A DNA stretch of 64,000 bases, from the NCBI RefSeq assembly GCF_027460265.1, contig NZ_JAPZBC010000001.1, positions 1,887,501 to 1,951,500 on the forward strand. Reading direction: 5' to 3'. Below, one piece after another: positions 11,251 to 20,773 of this stretch. The position numbers and the translations under genes were made by a program. This DNA is from Streptomyces sp. WMMC940 (GTDB taxonomy: Bacteria; Actinomycetota; Actinomycetes; Streptomycetales; Streptomycetaceae). Every line of letters starts with the position of its first letter. Position 1 is the first letter of the stretch. Under the pieces are notes generated by a model that saw nothing but the letters and a program-made list of their open reading frames with translations, was not told where the DNA came from and did not search any database.

Positions 11251-12756
11251 CTAGGAGGTCAGCGCCCGGATGGAGTGGTAGACGCCGAAGACCGCCAGGC
11301 ACAGCGGTACCAGCGTGAGCAGCACGAACGTCTCCGCGATCTCCAGGAAGCGGCCCCAGAAGGGGGTGACGCCCTTGCGCGGGACGATCAGCCCGATGGC
11401 GATGATCACGGCGCCGACGGCGGCGACCGCGGCGGACAGCCACACCGTACGGATGTCGAGGCCCGCGCCGTCGCCCTTCAGGGCGGCGGCGAGAAGCTCG
11501 GCGGGCGGGTTCAGTGACAGTCCGAGTCCCAGCAGGACCAGCGAGCCGAGGCCGGCCGCGAGGGCGCAGCCGACCTGCGCCGTGTAGCGGAAGAGGTGGG
11601 CGCGCATCAGCATGGCGATGCCGGTGGCCAGGGCGAGCAGCCGGCCCCAGACGTCGTCGGAGAACCCGAGCACGGCGGCGGAGCCGACGGCCAGCAGGGC
11701 GCAGCCGCCGACGAGGCCGACGAGCAGTTCGTGGCCGCGTCGGGCCTGGGCCGCGATCCGCTCGGCGTCGACCGGGCCCTGGGGCGCCGGGTCGGCGCCG
11801 TAGCCGCCGACGGCGGTGCGCGGGGGCTCGAACCCGACGGGGAGTCGGGCGAAGCGGGTGGAGAGGCCCGGCAGGAAGGCGAGGGCCCCGACGGCGAGGG
11901 GGGAGCAGACCGCGGCGGTCTCGGGCGGTTCCATCCCGGTCATGATCGCGACGAAGGTGACGAGCGTGCCGACGGCGGCGGCGAAGGCGAACGCCACGAA
12001 GGGCCCGTCGCCGCCGGGCGCGACCATCATCAGGATCACCGACGCCACCAGCACGGCGGCGCAGGCGAGCAGGAACTGCAGCCGCCCGACGCCCTGGCCG
12101 GACGCCACCGGCAGCAGCCCGGCCCCGGCGACCGCCGCGTTCGCCATCGATCCGATTCCGAGGGCGACGGCGGCCCCGCGGTCCGCGTACACCCGGGCCC
12201 GTACGCAGGCGAGCGCGAGCAGCAGCACACCGGCGACTGCGGCCAGGACGCCCGGCAGGCCGTGCGTGTCGTGGCGCGGGTCGGCCGACCACAGCACGAA
12301 GGCGAGCAGCACGAGCAGCACCGAGCCGCCGAAGAGCCCGGCTCCGCGCATCAGGCCGTCCGTCCACAGCGTGCGGTCGCGGGCGACGGCGGACGCCACG
12401 GCGTCGGAGACGTCGTCGAAGACCGCCGGGGGCAGCGAATCGGCGAAGGGCCGCAGCGAGAGCAGCTCTCCGTCGAGGATGCGCTGGGAGATGAGGGACC
12501 GCGCGCTGTCGAGCACGGTGCCGTCGCGGCGGACCAGGTGGTACCCGACCGGAGCGCCCTCCGCCGGGCTCTGCCCCGACAGCCGCAGGATCTCGGGATA
12601 GAGGTCGGCGAGGGGAATGTCCTCGGGCAACGCCACGTCCACCCGACCGTCGGGCGCGACGACGGTGATCCGGCAGAAGCCGGTACCGCCGCCGGACGGA
12701 GTCGCGGGAGCCGGCTGGCCCGTTCCGGTGGCCGCCGCTGGGGCCGTCATACTCAC
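11251..12756 (-). CDS. eccD: Type VII secretion integral membrane protein EccD
   Basis: 501 residues. An N-terminal ubiquitin-like (YukD-type) domain covers roughly residues 25-105 (FCRITVVAPDGRVDVALPED). About eleven hydrophobic transmembrane helices follow from about residue 130. EccD forms the bulk of the membrane channel of the ESX machine and usually acts as a dimer. GTG at 12756 is chosen because GAGGGG lies nine bases upstream; ATG codons at 12765 and 12750 are alternatives. It diverges from eccC across a 217-base region that should hold both promoters. Confidence 0.93.
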   Translation of the reverse strand: MSMTAPAAATGTGQPAPATPSGGGTGFCRITVVAPDGRVDVALPEDIPLADLYPEILRLSGQSPAEGAPVGYHLVRRDGTVLDSARSLISQRILDGELLSLRPFADSLPPAVFDDVSDAVASAVARDRTLWTDGLMRGAGLFGGSVLLVLLAFVLWSADPRHDTHGLPGVLAAVAGVLLLALACVRARVYADRGAAVALGIGSMANAAVAGAGLLPVASGQGVGRLQFLLACAAVLVASVILMMVAPGGDGPFVAFAFAAAVGTLVTFVAIMTGMEPPETAAVCSPLAVGALAFLPGLSTRFARLPVGFEPPRTAVGGYGADPAPQGPVDAERIAAQARRGHELLVGLVGGCALLAVGSAAVLGFSDDVWGRLLALATGIAMLMRAHLFRYTAQVGCALAAGLGSLVLLGLGLSLNPPAELLAAALKGDGAGLDIRTVWLSAAVAAVGAVIIAIGLIVPRKGVTPFWGRFLEIAETFVLLTLVPLCLAVFGVYHSIRALTS

Positions 12757-12973
12757 CTGCTGCATCCCCTCGTGATTCGCATGGACCGTCGGGTCGAGCC
12801 GCGTTCCGAATGACCCTTTTTTTGCGGTAGTTCATGCGTGCGCAAACACGTCGGGCCACCCTACCGCCCGCCTCCGCACCCCCGCGCAAGTAGGATCCCT
12901 CCCCGCGGATGGAACCCGTCGCCACGGGGGCGCCGATAGGAACATTTCCGTCCGGCAAGGGAATTGGTGAGCT

Positions 12974-15900
12974 GTGAGTCAGATCGTCGTCAAGCGCCCA
13001 CCACGGGTCCTGCCGTCCGAAGTGCCCGGTGAGCAGGTGCAGCTGCAACCACCGCCCGAGCTGCCGAGGGGGCAGCAGGAGGGCGCGCTCATGCAGTTGC
13101 TGCCGATGCTCGGCATGGGCGGTTCCGTCGTCTTCTTCTTCATGACGCCGAACCCCATCATGCGGATCATGGGCATGGTGATGATCGCGTCCACGGTCGC
13201 GATGGCGATCGCCATGCTCGTTCGCTACCGGCGGGGCACCCAGGGGGAACTCGCCGGACTGCGGCGGGACTACCTCAAGTACCTGACGCAGACCCGGCGT
13301 ACGGTCCTCAGGACCGCCCGGCTGCAGCGGGACGCCCAGTACTACCTGCATCCGTCGCCCGAGCAGCTGTGGGCTCTCGTGGCCGAGGGCAGCCGGGTGT
13401 GGGAACGCCGGGTCGCCGACGACGACTTCGGGCAGGTGCGCATCGGGCTCGGCAGCCAGCAGCTGGCAACTCCTCTGGTGGCGCCCGAGACGGCGCCCGT
13501 GGACGAGCTGGAGCCGCTGACCGCGGGCGCGATGCAGAAGTTCCTCACGACCCACGGCACGCTCGACGGGCTGCCGATGGCGGTGTCCCTGCGGGCCTTC
13601 TACCACCTGACGGTCAGCGGCGAGCCGGAGTCGGTACGGTCCGCGGCGCGGGCCATGGTCGGGTCCCTCGCCTCACTACACTCCCCCGAGGACCTGGTCG
13701 TCGCGATCGCTGCGGACCCCGCGGCGGCGGGGCACTGGGAGTGGGCCAAGTGGCTGCCGCACGTGCAGGCACCGGGACCGGGCGACGGCGCCGGCAGCCG
13801 GCGTCTCATCACCACCGACGCACGCGACCTGCAGGACATGCTCGCGAGCCGCCTCGAGGGGCGCCCGCGCTTCCAGGGCCCCCACAACCCGCTCCTCGAC
13901 CAGCCGCACCTCGTCGTCGTCCTCGACGGGCGGTCCGTGCCCCCGATGTCACCGCTCGCCGCCGCCGAGGGCCTGCAGGGCGTAACGCTGATCGAGGTCG
14001 TCCCGGGCGAGATGAGCGCCCCGCGCGGCGGACTGTCCGTCGTCGTGCATCCGGACTCCCTGCAACTGGAGTCGGGACACGGCCTGGTGTACGACGGCGT
14101 GCCGGACCGACTGAGCGTCGAGGCCGCGGAGGCGCTCGCCCGGCAGCTCGCGCCGCTGCGGGTCGCCACGGGCGGGGACGACGACGAACCGCTGCTCGCC
14201 AACCTGGAGTTCACCGATCTGCTCAACCTCGGCGACGCCGCCTCCGTCGACGTCAGTCGCACCTGGCGGCCGCGCTCGCAGGCCGAACGGCTGCGGGTGC
14301 CGATCGGTGTGGGCGAGGACGGCTCTCCGGTCATGCTCGACCTGAAGGAGGCCGCGCAGGAGGGCATGGGCCCGCACGGTCTGTGCGTCGGTGCGACCGG
14401 TTCCGGCAAGTCCGAACTGCTGCGCACACTGGTGCTCGGTCTCGCCGTGACGCACTCGTCGGAGACCCTCAACTTCGTCCTCGCGGACTTCAAGGGCGGC
14501 GCGACGTTCGCGGGCATGTCGCAGATGCCGCACGTGGCCGCCGTGATCACCAACCTGGCCGACGACCTCACTCTGGTCGACCGCATGGGCGACTCCATCA
14601 GGGGTGAGCTGAACCGCCGCCAGGAGCTGCTCCGCGACGCCGGCAACTACGCCAACATCCACGACTACGAGAAGGCGCGTGCGGCGGGAGCGGCACTGCA
14701 GCCCATTCCGTCGCTCGTGCTCGTCATCGACGAGTTCAGCGAACTGCTCACCGCCAAACCCGACTTCATCGAGATGTTCGTGCAGATCGGCCGTATCGGA
14801 CGGTCCCTCGGCGTCCATCTGCTGCTCGCCTCGCAGCGTCTGGAGGAGGGGCGGCTGCGCGGCCTGGAGACGTACCTGTCGTACCGGGTCGGTCTGCGGA
14901 CGTTCTCGGCTGCCGAGTCGCGCGCGGCCATCGGCGTGCCGGACGCGTACCACCTGCCCAACGTCCCCGGCTCCGGGTACCTGAAGTTCGGCACCGACGA
15001 GATGGTGCGCTTCAAGGCGGCGTACGTCTCGGGCGTGTACCGGGCGAACGGACAGCAGGCGGTCGCACCGGGCGGGACGCTGCCCGTGGACCGCAGGCCG
15101 GTGGCGTTCACGGCCGCGGCGGTACCGGTGCGGTACGTCGAGTCTGCGGTGCGGGCGGCGGTGCCCGAGGCGCGCAGGCCCGAGGACGACGCGCTCGCCG
15201 ACTCGGTGCTCGACGTGATCGTGCGGCGGCTCGAGGGCCGTGGTGCGGAGGCCCACCAGGTGTGGCTGCCGCCGCTGGACAACCCGCCGCCGCTGGACGA
15301 GATCCTGCCCGGATTGTCGCCGGTGGAGGGTCGGGGGCTGACGCAGCCGGGCTTCGAGGGCGCGGGCAAGCTCGTCGTCCCGCTGGGCGTCGTCGACAAG
15401 CCCTTCGAGCAGCGCCGTGACGTTCTCTACCGGGACTTCTCGGGGGCCGCCGGCCATATGCAGATCATCGGTGGTCCCCAGTCGGGCAAGTCCACGCTGC
15501 TGCGGACGATCATCTCGGGCTTCGCGCTCACCCACACGCCGCACGAGGTGCAGTTCTACGGGCTGGACTTCGGTGGCGGAGGACTGTCGTCGGTCGCCGG
15601 CCTTCCCCACGTCGGCGGCGTGGCCTCGCGTCTCGACCCCGAGAAGGTCCGGCGGACGGTGGCCGAGGTGTACGGCATCATGACGCGCCGTGAGGAGTAC
15701 TTCCGCAGCGCGGGCGTCGACTCCATCGCCACCTACCGCAGGCTCCGGGCGCGCGGCGACATCTCCGTGGCGGAGCAGCCGTGGGGGGACGTGTTCCTGG
15801 TCGTCGACGGTTGGGGGAACTTCCGCACGGACTACGAGGGGCTGGAGTCGGCGGTCGTCGACATGGCGGTGCGCGGGCTGGGCTACGGGATCCACGTGAT

Positions 15901-16951
15901 CCTCACGGCGTCCCGGTCGATGGATGTACGCTCCAACATCAAGGACCAGCTGATGAACCGGCTGGAGCTCCGTCTGGGTGACGCGATGGACTCCGAGGTG
16001 GACCGGAAGCTGGCCATGAACGTGCCGCCCGGAGTCCCCGGACGCGGTCTGGTCCCGGAGAAGCTGCACTTCATGGCATCGGTGCCGCGTATCGACGCCA
16101 TTCATTCCGACAGCGACCTGTCCGAGGCGACCACCGCGATGGTGCAGGAGATCAGCCGCCACTGGGCCGGCTCCTCCGCCCCGAAGGTGCGTCTGCTGCC
16201 ACGCGAGCTCCCCGTGCACCAGCTCCCCGCAGGATTCGCCGAACCCCGGCGCGGTGTGTCGTTCGCGATCGACGAGAACAACCTGGAGCCCGTGTTCGCC
16301 GATTTCGACCGCGATCCGTTCTTCCTGGTGTTCGGCGAGAGCGAGTCCGGCAAGTCGAACCTGCTGCGCCTGCTCATCAAGCAGCTGACGGAACGGTACG
16401 ACGGCGACGCCGCCAAGTTCTTCGTGATCGACAACCGGCGTGCCCTGCTCGACGTGACGCCCGCCTCGCACCTGGCCGAGTACGTGCCGATGTCCAACAA
16501 CATGGACCACCACGTCGACGCGCTGGCGGACCTGATGCAGCGCCGCGCGCCGTCCGCGGACGTCACGGCACAGCAGCTCCGCGACCGGAGCTGGTGGCAG
16601 GGACCGGAGGTGTTCGTGGTCGTGGACGACTACGACCTGGTGTCCACGTCGAGCGGCAACCCGCTGGCCAAACTCACCGAGCAGCTGCCCTTCGCCCGTG
16701 ACGTCGGCGTCCGCTTCGTCATCGCTCGCAACTCGGCGGGAGCGAGCCGTGCGGCGTACGAGCCGTTCCTGCAACGGATGATGGAGCTCGGCGCGCAGGG
16801 CCTCCTGCTCTCCGGCGACCCGACGGAGGGCGAGGTGCTCGGCGCCCGTATGCGGCCCATGCCTCCGGGGCGTGGCATCTTCGTGTCGCGGCAGCGGGGG
16901 AAGCCACTGGTGCAGACGGGGCTCATGCCGGAGCCGCACGGGGAGCAGTAG
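12974..16951 (+). CDS. eccC: Type VII secretion ATPase EccC (fused EccCa-EccCb)
   Basis: 1325 residues. Two hydrophobic helices near residues 40-80 are followed by three FtsK/SpoIIIE-type ATPase domains. The Walker A motifs are GATGSGKS (about 474), GGPQSGKS (about 833) and GESESGKS (about 1120). Walker B-like segments are LVLVIDEF, VFLVVDGW and VFVVVDDY. All three P-loops are intact. EccC recognises substrates and drives export. Here EccCa and EccCb are one chain, unlike mycobacterial ESX-1. The GTG start is at 12974, and only a weak ribosome site (AAGGGAATTG) is seen. Confidence 0.96.
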   Translation: MSQIVVKRPPRVLPSEVPGEQVQLQPPPELPRGQQEGALMQLLPMLGMGGSVVFFFMTPNPIMRIMGMVMIASTVAMAIAMLVRYRRGTQGELAGLRRDYLKYLTQTRRTVLRTARLQRDAQYYLHPSPEQLWALVAEGSRVWERRVADDDFGQVRIGLGSQQLATPLVAPETAPVDELEPLTAGAMQKFLTTHGTLDGLPMAVSLRAFYHLTVSGEPESVRSAARAMVGSLASLHSPEDLVVAIAADPAAAGHWEWAKWLPHVQAPGPGDGAGSRRLITTDARDLQDMLASRLEGRPRFQGPHNPLLDQPHLVVVLDGRSVPPMSPLAAAEGLQGVTLIEVVPGEMSAPRGGLSVVVHPDSLQLESGHGLVYDGVPDRLSVEAAEALARQLAPLRVATGGDDDEPLLANLEFTDLLNLGDAASVDVSRTWRPRSQAERLRVPIGVGEDGSPVMLDLKEAAQEGMGPHGLCVGATGSGKSELLRTLVLGLAVTHSSETLNFVLADFKGGATFAGMSQMPHVAAVITNLADDLTLVDRMGDSIRGELNRRQELLRDAGNYANIHDYEKARAAGAALQPIPSLVLVIDEFSELLTAKPDFIEMFVQIGRIGRSLGVHLLLASQRLEEGRLRGLETYLSYRVGLRTFSAAESRAAIGVPDAYHLPNVPGSGYLKFGTDEMVRFKAAYVSGVYRANGQQAVAPGGTLPVDRRPVAFTAAAVPVRYVESAVRAAVPEARRPEDDALADSVLDVIVRRLEGRGAEAHQVWLPPLDNPPPLDEILPGLSPVEGRGLTQPGFEGAGKLVVPLGVVDKPFEQRRDVLYRDFSGAAGHMQIIGGPQSGKSTLLRTIISGFALTHTPHEVQFYGLDFGGGGLSSVAGLPHVGGVASRLDPEKVRRTVAEVYGIMTRREEYFRSAGVDSIATYRRLRARGDISVAEQPWGDVFLVVDGWGNFRTDYEGLESAVVDMAVRGLGYGIHVILTASRSMDVRSNIKDQLMNRLELRLGDAMDSEVDRKLAMNVPPGVPGRGLVPEKLHFMASVPRIDAIHSDSDLSEATTAMVQEISRHWAGSSAPKVRLLPRELPVHQLPAGFAEPRRGVSFAIDENNLEPVFADFDRDPFFLVFGESESGKSNLLRLLIKQLTERYDGDAAKFFVIDNRRALLDVTPASHLAEYVPMSNNMDHHVDALADLMQRRAPSADVTAQQLRDRSWWQGPEVFVVVDDYDLVSTSSGNPLAKLTEQLPFARDVGVRFVIARNSAGASRAAYEPFLQRMMELGAQGLLLSGDPTEGEVLGARMRPMPPGRGIFVSRQRGKPLVQTGLMPEPHGEQ

Positions 16952-16962
16952 GAGTGATCGCC

Positions 16963-17226
16963 GTGGCGGTCCTCACCGGCCTGTTCGCTTTCGCGTGCTT
17001 CATGTTGGCGGTGGTGAACCCGCGCAGGACCTGGGCGCGGGCCGGGGGCCCGCGAACCTTCGGCCGCGGTGGTCATCGTGCTGAGGGTGGCGCTGCTGGT
17101 CATGGCGGTCCCGTCGGCGTGGTGGGCCGCCGACGGGCTCCGCCAGGCGACTTTCGCCCCGGGTCCGGATCACGACGAGATCGTGGAGCGGATGGGGACC
17201 GCGGCGGAGGAATTGACGACGGATGA
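16963..17226 (+). CDS. Possible truncated small membrane protein after eccC
   Basis: The GTG at 16963 has AGGAG eight bases upstream and opens a frame of 87 codons. The first 35 codons encode one membrane helix followed by NPRRTWARAG, which resembles the start of short Streptomyces membrane proteins. From about 17066 on, third positions stop being G/C-rich in this frame, while the frame of the next gene becomes the coding-like one. I read this as a gene whose 3' part was lost or frame-shifted into its neighbour. It could also be a short real protein with an unselected tail. Confidence 0.35.
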   Translation: MAVLTGLFAFACFMLAVVNPRRTWARAGGPRTFGRGGHRAEGGAAGHGGPVGVVGRRRAPPGDFRPGSGSRRDRGADGDRGGGIDDG

Positions 17227-17479
17227 GCCGCGGCTGAAGTACCCGGCGGGCGACGGCGCCTGGGACGAGTACGGCGTGGACGAGATCCGGCGCCCGGCGG
17301 AGGACGTGGTGCTGCGGTTGGCGTCGACGTCGGAGAACACCGAACGCTACGAGGCGGACGGGGTCTGCATGACGGTTGTCGCATCGGTGGCTCCCGGCGA
17401 GCCCGAGCCGAGGTACGCGAACATCGACGACCGGCGCTACACCCTGGAAGCCGACGTCATGGACCGCCCTTGCCCATAG
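17069..17479 (+). CDS. ESX-locus protein with N-terminal anchor, unknown function
   Basis: 136 residues. One hydrophobic segment covers about residues 3-20, then a polar extracytoplasmic domain follows (FAPGPDHDEIVERM, RRPAEDVVLRL, DGVCMTVVAS). No strong ribosome site is seen at 17069 or at the GTG at 17078; translation may be coupled to the overlapping upstream frame. It lies between eccC and the helical protein gene at 17551. I do not recognise the family. Confidence 0.65.
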   Translation: MVIVLRVALLVMAVPSAWWAADGLRQATFAPGPDHDEIVERMGTAAEELTTDEPRLKYPAGDGAWDEYGVDEIRRPAEDVVLRLASTSENTERYEADGVCMTVVASVAPGEPEPRYANIDDRRYTLEADVMDRPCP

Positions 17480-17550
17480 CCTGAGCACATTTGTAGGTTG
17501 ATCCGGATTGCAAGCGTCCATCAATTCACACGGGGGAAGGGGTCCGCAGT

Positions 17551-17997
17551 ATGGCGTGGGACGAATGGGAACAGTTGAAAGCCGAGGCCGGGGAGCGCTC
17601 CACACAGACGCGGCTCAATCAGCTGCCGGCCGAGCCCGGTGGGGGCGGGGAGAAGGGCGGAGACCTCAAGGTCAACCAGAAGGATCTTGCGGCGGTCGGC
17701 GACAGCGCCTTCAAGCTCTTCGAGGACTTGGGGCGTTACGGCCGTGATGCGTGGTCCAGCAGCCAGACCGCCGCCAAGGACCTCACGACGCAGGGGTTCG
17801 CCCTCGGTGGTGGCCTCCACCACGTTCAGAAACGGTGGGAGGAGCAACTGCAGTCCCTTTTGGATGCCTGCGCCCACATATCGAATCACATGGACTTCAC
17901 CAAGAACGCCCACGCCGGCGACGAGTACTACATCACCACCACCGTCAGCAGCATCGCCACGCTCGACAAGGGCTTCGATGAGAGGACTCAACGCTGA
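17551..17997 (+). CDS. WXG100-like helical protein of the ESX locus
   Basis: 148 residues, mostly helical. The N-terminus is WDEWEQLKAEAGE, followed by a Gly-rich linker, then a helical core (DLAAVGDSAFKLFEDL ... HHVQKRWEEQLQSLLDAC) ending in DKGFDERTQR. This pattern is typical of Streptomyces genes placed before a large ESX-linked protein. The stop overlaps the start of the next gene (TGATG), so the two are coupled. It is probably a small partner or chaperone for the 695-residue protein; that is inference from context. Confidence 0.75.
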   Translation: MAWDEWEQLKAEAGERSTQTRLNQLPAEPGGGGEKGGDLKVNQKDLAAVGDSAFKLFEDLGRYGRDAWSSSQTAAKDLTTQGFALGGGLHHVQKRWEEQLQSLLDACAHISNHMDFTKNAHAGDEYYITTTVSSIATLDKGFDERTQR

Positions 17998-20084
17998 TGG
18001 ACCTCGAAACTCTGCGCCAAGGCAACTTCGCTCTGCTCGGCGCGAGCATCGACGACTGGTCGGACGTGGTCAAGAACCTCAAGTCGATGGAGACGAACGC
18101 CCGGGACGATCTGAAGGCGAAAGCGGACAAGGCCAATTGGGCGGGGGTGAACGCCACGGTCTCTCGTGAATTCATCACGAAAACCGCCGGCGAGTTCGCG
18201 GATGCCCACACCCAGGCCACCACTATCCACAATATTCTCAAGGACACCCGCGACGAGTTGGTCAGCTACAAGGGCCAACTGGAGCAAGCCCTGGAGCGGG
18301 GCCGGAAGAAGAATCTCACCGTCACGTCCACCAGCGACGGGGGCTTCACGGTCACGATGATCATTCATCCGGATCGGGCGGCCAAGGGCCACGAGGTGCC
18401 GGACCACTCGCCCCAGGACGCCGAGCACCTGCGGGATGACGTCCAGCGCATCCTGAACAGGGCGACCGAGAGCGACACGACCGCCGCCCAGGTCCTCAAG
18501 GCCATCGCGGACCAGGCCGAGGTCGGCTTCTCCGGTGCCTCGTACGGCGACCGCGACTCCGCGCTGGATGCGGTGCGGAAGGCCGAGGAGGCCGCCAAGC
18601 TCCTCAAGGAGAAGGGCGACGAGATGTCGCCCGAGGAGTTCCAGAAGCTGAACGGGCTGCTCGCCTCCTACCAGAACGACCCGCTCTTCCAGGAGAAGTT
18701 CGCGACGCAGGTGGGCCCGAAGGGCATGCTGGAGTTCTGGGCGGACCTGTCCAGCCCTGACAACCCGAACGAGCTGAGCCGAACGCAGCTCAACCAGCTC
18801 GGTGAGTTCCAGAAGAACCTCGGCGTCGTCCTGGGCGGCGCCACCCAGTCGGACAGCCCCGCCATGCGGCAGTGGGAGAACGACATGGTGCGGCTCGCCG
18901 GCGAGCGCTACAAGACGCGCGGCGCAGAGGTCTGGGGCTACCAGATCATGAGCAACCTCATGCGCACGGGCGACTACGACGACCAGTTCCTCAACAAGTA
19001 CGGCAATTCCCTGGTCGCCACCGAGGAGAAGATGAAGCTGCCGGGCAACTACTGGCAGGGCATGGGCCAGATGACGCCCAAGATGAACTTCATCGGCGAC
19101 GCCGAGTTCGGCCGCGACCCGATGACGGGTTTCATGACGGCGCTCGCCAACAGCCCGGACGCAGCGACGGAGTTCTTCAACACGAAGGATCCGCAGGACA
19201 ACGCGCAGTGGGTGCTGAAGGACCGCCCGTCGTTCGACGACTCGCCGCTGGATGACGGGCCGAACGAGGCCCTGGACGCGACGGGCCGTGCGATGTTCGC
19301 TGCGGTGTCGGGCGCGACCGGCCCGGACGCCCCGAAATCGGAGTTCCTGCCGCACACGCCTGAGCATGATGCGGCCATGAAGCGGTCCCTGGAGTTCCTG
19401 GCCGCGAAGGGCAACGACTTCCCGTCGGAGCTGCGCGACGACATGGCGTACGCCATGGGCAACCACGGCGAGACCGTGCACAGGGCGATGAGTGATCCCC
19501 TCGGAACGCACGGGCTGGACGCCGACCAACTCATGGAGGTCAGCAAGCAGATCTCCCGGAACAAGGGCGACTACATCACGCTCACGGACCAGATGCATGT
19601 AGCGATCGTGACCGACATCCTCACGGAGAAGACGAATCCGGAGGACAGTTTGGACAAGGCGGGCCGCACGATCGGCTTCCTGGAGGAAGCGCGCTACCAG
19701 GCGACCAACGACAAGAAAGACGGCGACCTCACCGACGCCTCATGGAAGAAGGCATGGGCTTACCACATCATCGGAGGCGCTGTCACGCCGTGGAATCCGG
19801 CGATGGACGCCGTGCAGCGCGGCGTGGACCTGGTCACCTCGGCCTGGCTCGCGGACAAGACAAACGAGATCAATGACACGGCCAACATCGATTTCGCGGA
19901 TACCTACGCGTCCCGCAACAAGGAGCTCCGAAGTCTGGCGGACATCTGGTACGCGCAGAACAAGGAGTGGGCGGAGGACCCTGCGCACGAGGGCTACTCC
20001 AAGGACCACGGCGTGTACTCGGTGATCGGCGCTTCTGCCAACGACGGCAACAAGAAGGCCGAAGGCATTGCGGAGGACCAGTGA
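17997..20084 (+). CDS. Large ESX-associated protein (695 aa), possible type VII effector or structural protein
   Basis: 695 residues, no signal peptide, no transmembrane helix. The N-terminal 100 residues are helical like an ESX/LXG-type domain (NFALLGASIDDWSDVVKNLKSME). A long mixed region follows with no recognised catalytic motif; it resembles uncharacterised actinobacterial proteins often annotated as DUF6571. It is coupled by TGATG both to the helical gene before it and to the lipoprotein after it. Its place behind eccC suggests it is exported or surface-associated. No toxin domain or YxxxD tail is seen. Confidence 0.8.
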   Translation: MDLETLRQGNFALLGASIDDWSDVVKNLKSMETNARDDLKAKADKANWAGVNATVSREFITKTAGEFADAHTQATTIHNILKDTRDELVSYKGQLEQALERGRKKNLTVTSTSDGGFTVTMIIHPDRAAKGHEVPDHSPQDAEHLRDDVQRILNRATESDTTAAQVLKAIADQAEVGFSGASYGDRDSALDAVRKAEEAAKLLKEKGDEMSPEEFQKLNGLLASYQNDPLFQEKFATQVGPKGMLEFWADLSSPDNPNELSRTQLNQLGEFQKNLGVVLGGATQSDSPAMRQWENDMVRLAGERYKTRGAEVWGYQIMSNLMRTGDYDDQFLNKYGNSLVATEEKMKLPGNYWQGMGQMTPKMNFIGDAEFGRDPMTGFMTALANSPDAATEFFNTKDPQDNAQWVLKDRPSFDDSPLDDGPNEALDATGRAMFAAVSGATGPDAPKSEFLPHTPEHDAAMKRSLEFLAAKGNDFPSELRDDMAYAMGNHGETVHRAMSDPLGTHGLDADQLMEVSKQISRNKGDYITLTDQMHVAIVTDILTEKTNPEDSLDKAGRTIGFLEEARYQATNDKKDGDLTDASWKKAWAYHIIGGAVTPWNPAMDAVQRGVDLVTSAWLADKTNEINDTANIDFADTYASRNKELRSLADIWYAQNKEWAEDPAHEGYSKDHGVYSVIGASANDGNKKAEGIAEDQ

Positions 20085-20632
20085 TGAGTACGACTCTGCG
20101 GCGTGTCGCCGTCTCGGCACTCACCTGTGGTCTCGCGCTCTCCCTCACGGCATGCGGAAGCGGACGGGAGTACACGCTGCCGAAGGAGGCGTGCGGGGTG
20201 CCTCTGAACGAGAAGGTACTCGAGCCGTTCCTCGTGGACGGCGAGAAGTTCGAGGTCAAGGGCGATTCCGTGATCGAGACTGGCACGGAGACCTCGGGCC
20301 GGTGCAACTTGTCGGTCGACGACTGGTTCGTCGTCTCCTTCCAGGTCGAGAAGGTCGACAAGATCTACGACCCGATGGCACCGATGGAAGAGTTCCGGTT
20401 CCGTAACCGGGCGAAGATCGAGAATCTTCCGTTCCCCGGCCTGGGTGCGGTGGGCGACTTCAACTCTATGGTCAGTACGGCCTGCTCGGGCCCCACGGCG
20501 GACTACCTGGTCGCGCTGGTCACCATCAACCTCAAGACCGGCGGGGATGTCGCCGAACACCGCAAGAGTATCGAGGCGATCACCTTCGACTTCGTCCCGA
20601 AGGTGAAGAAGGCCCTCGACTGCACGGCCTGA
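20084..20632 (+). CDS. Lipoprotein of the ESX locus
   Basis: 182 residues. The signal peptide has a lipobox (LTAC, Cys near residue 21), so it should be lipid-anchored on the outer face of the membrane. The mature part is a small domain with paired cysteines (EACGVP, GRCNL, TACSG, DCTA). The ATG overlaps the previous stop by one base (TGATG) and GGAGG lies seven bases upstream. It is the last gene of the eccC-side operon. Confidence 0.85.
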   Translation: MSTTLRRVAVSALTCGLALSLTACGSGREYTLPKEACGVPLNEKVLEPFLVDGEKFEVKGDSVIETGTETSGRCNLSVDDWFVVSFQVEKVDKIYDPMAPMEEFRFRNRAKIENLPFPGLGAVGDFNSMVSTACSGPTADYLVALVTINLKTGGDVAEHRKSIEAITFDFVPKVKKALDCTA

Positions 20633-20657
20633 CCACCACGCCCACTTCCTGACCCCG

Positions 20658-20694
20658 CGCCCACGGCCCGCTCCTCCGCGAACCGCCGTGGGCG
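20658..20694. terminator. Bidirectional terminator between convergent genes
   Basis: A 10-bp perfect inverted repeat (20658-20667 with 20685-20694) lies between the lipoprotein gene ending at 20632 and the minus-strand gene ending at 20774. Confidence 0.75.
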
Positions 20695-20773
20695 TGGCCC
20701 GTCTCAGGGAGGCGCCCGGCCGACAGGCCGTGCATGTCGGCGTCGAGCAGGGGTACTCGGCGCCCTCCATCGG

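Noticed and set aside
13949..16939. Long minus-strand frame of almost 1000 codons opposite eccC
   Set aside because: Antisense shadow of an unmistakable three-ATPase EccC; composition is typical of noncoding frames.
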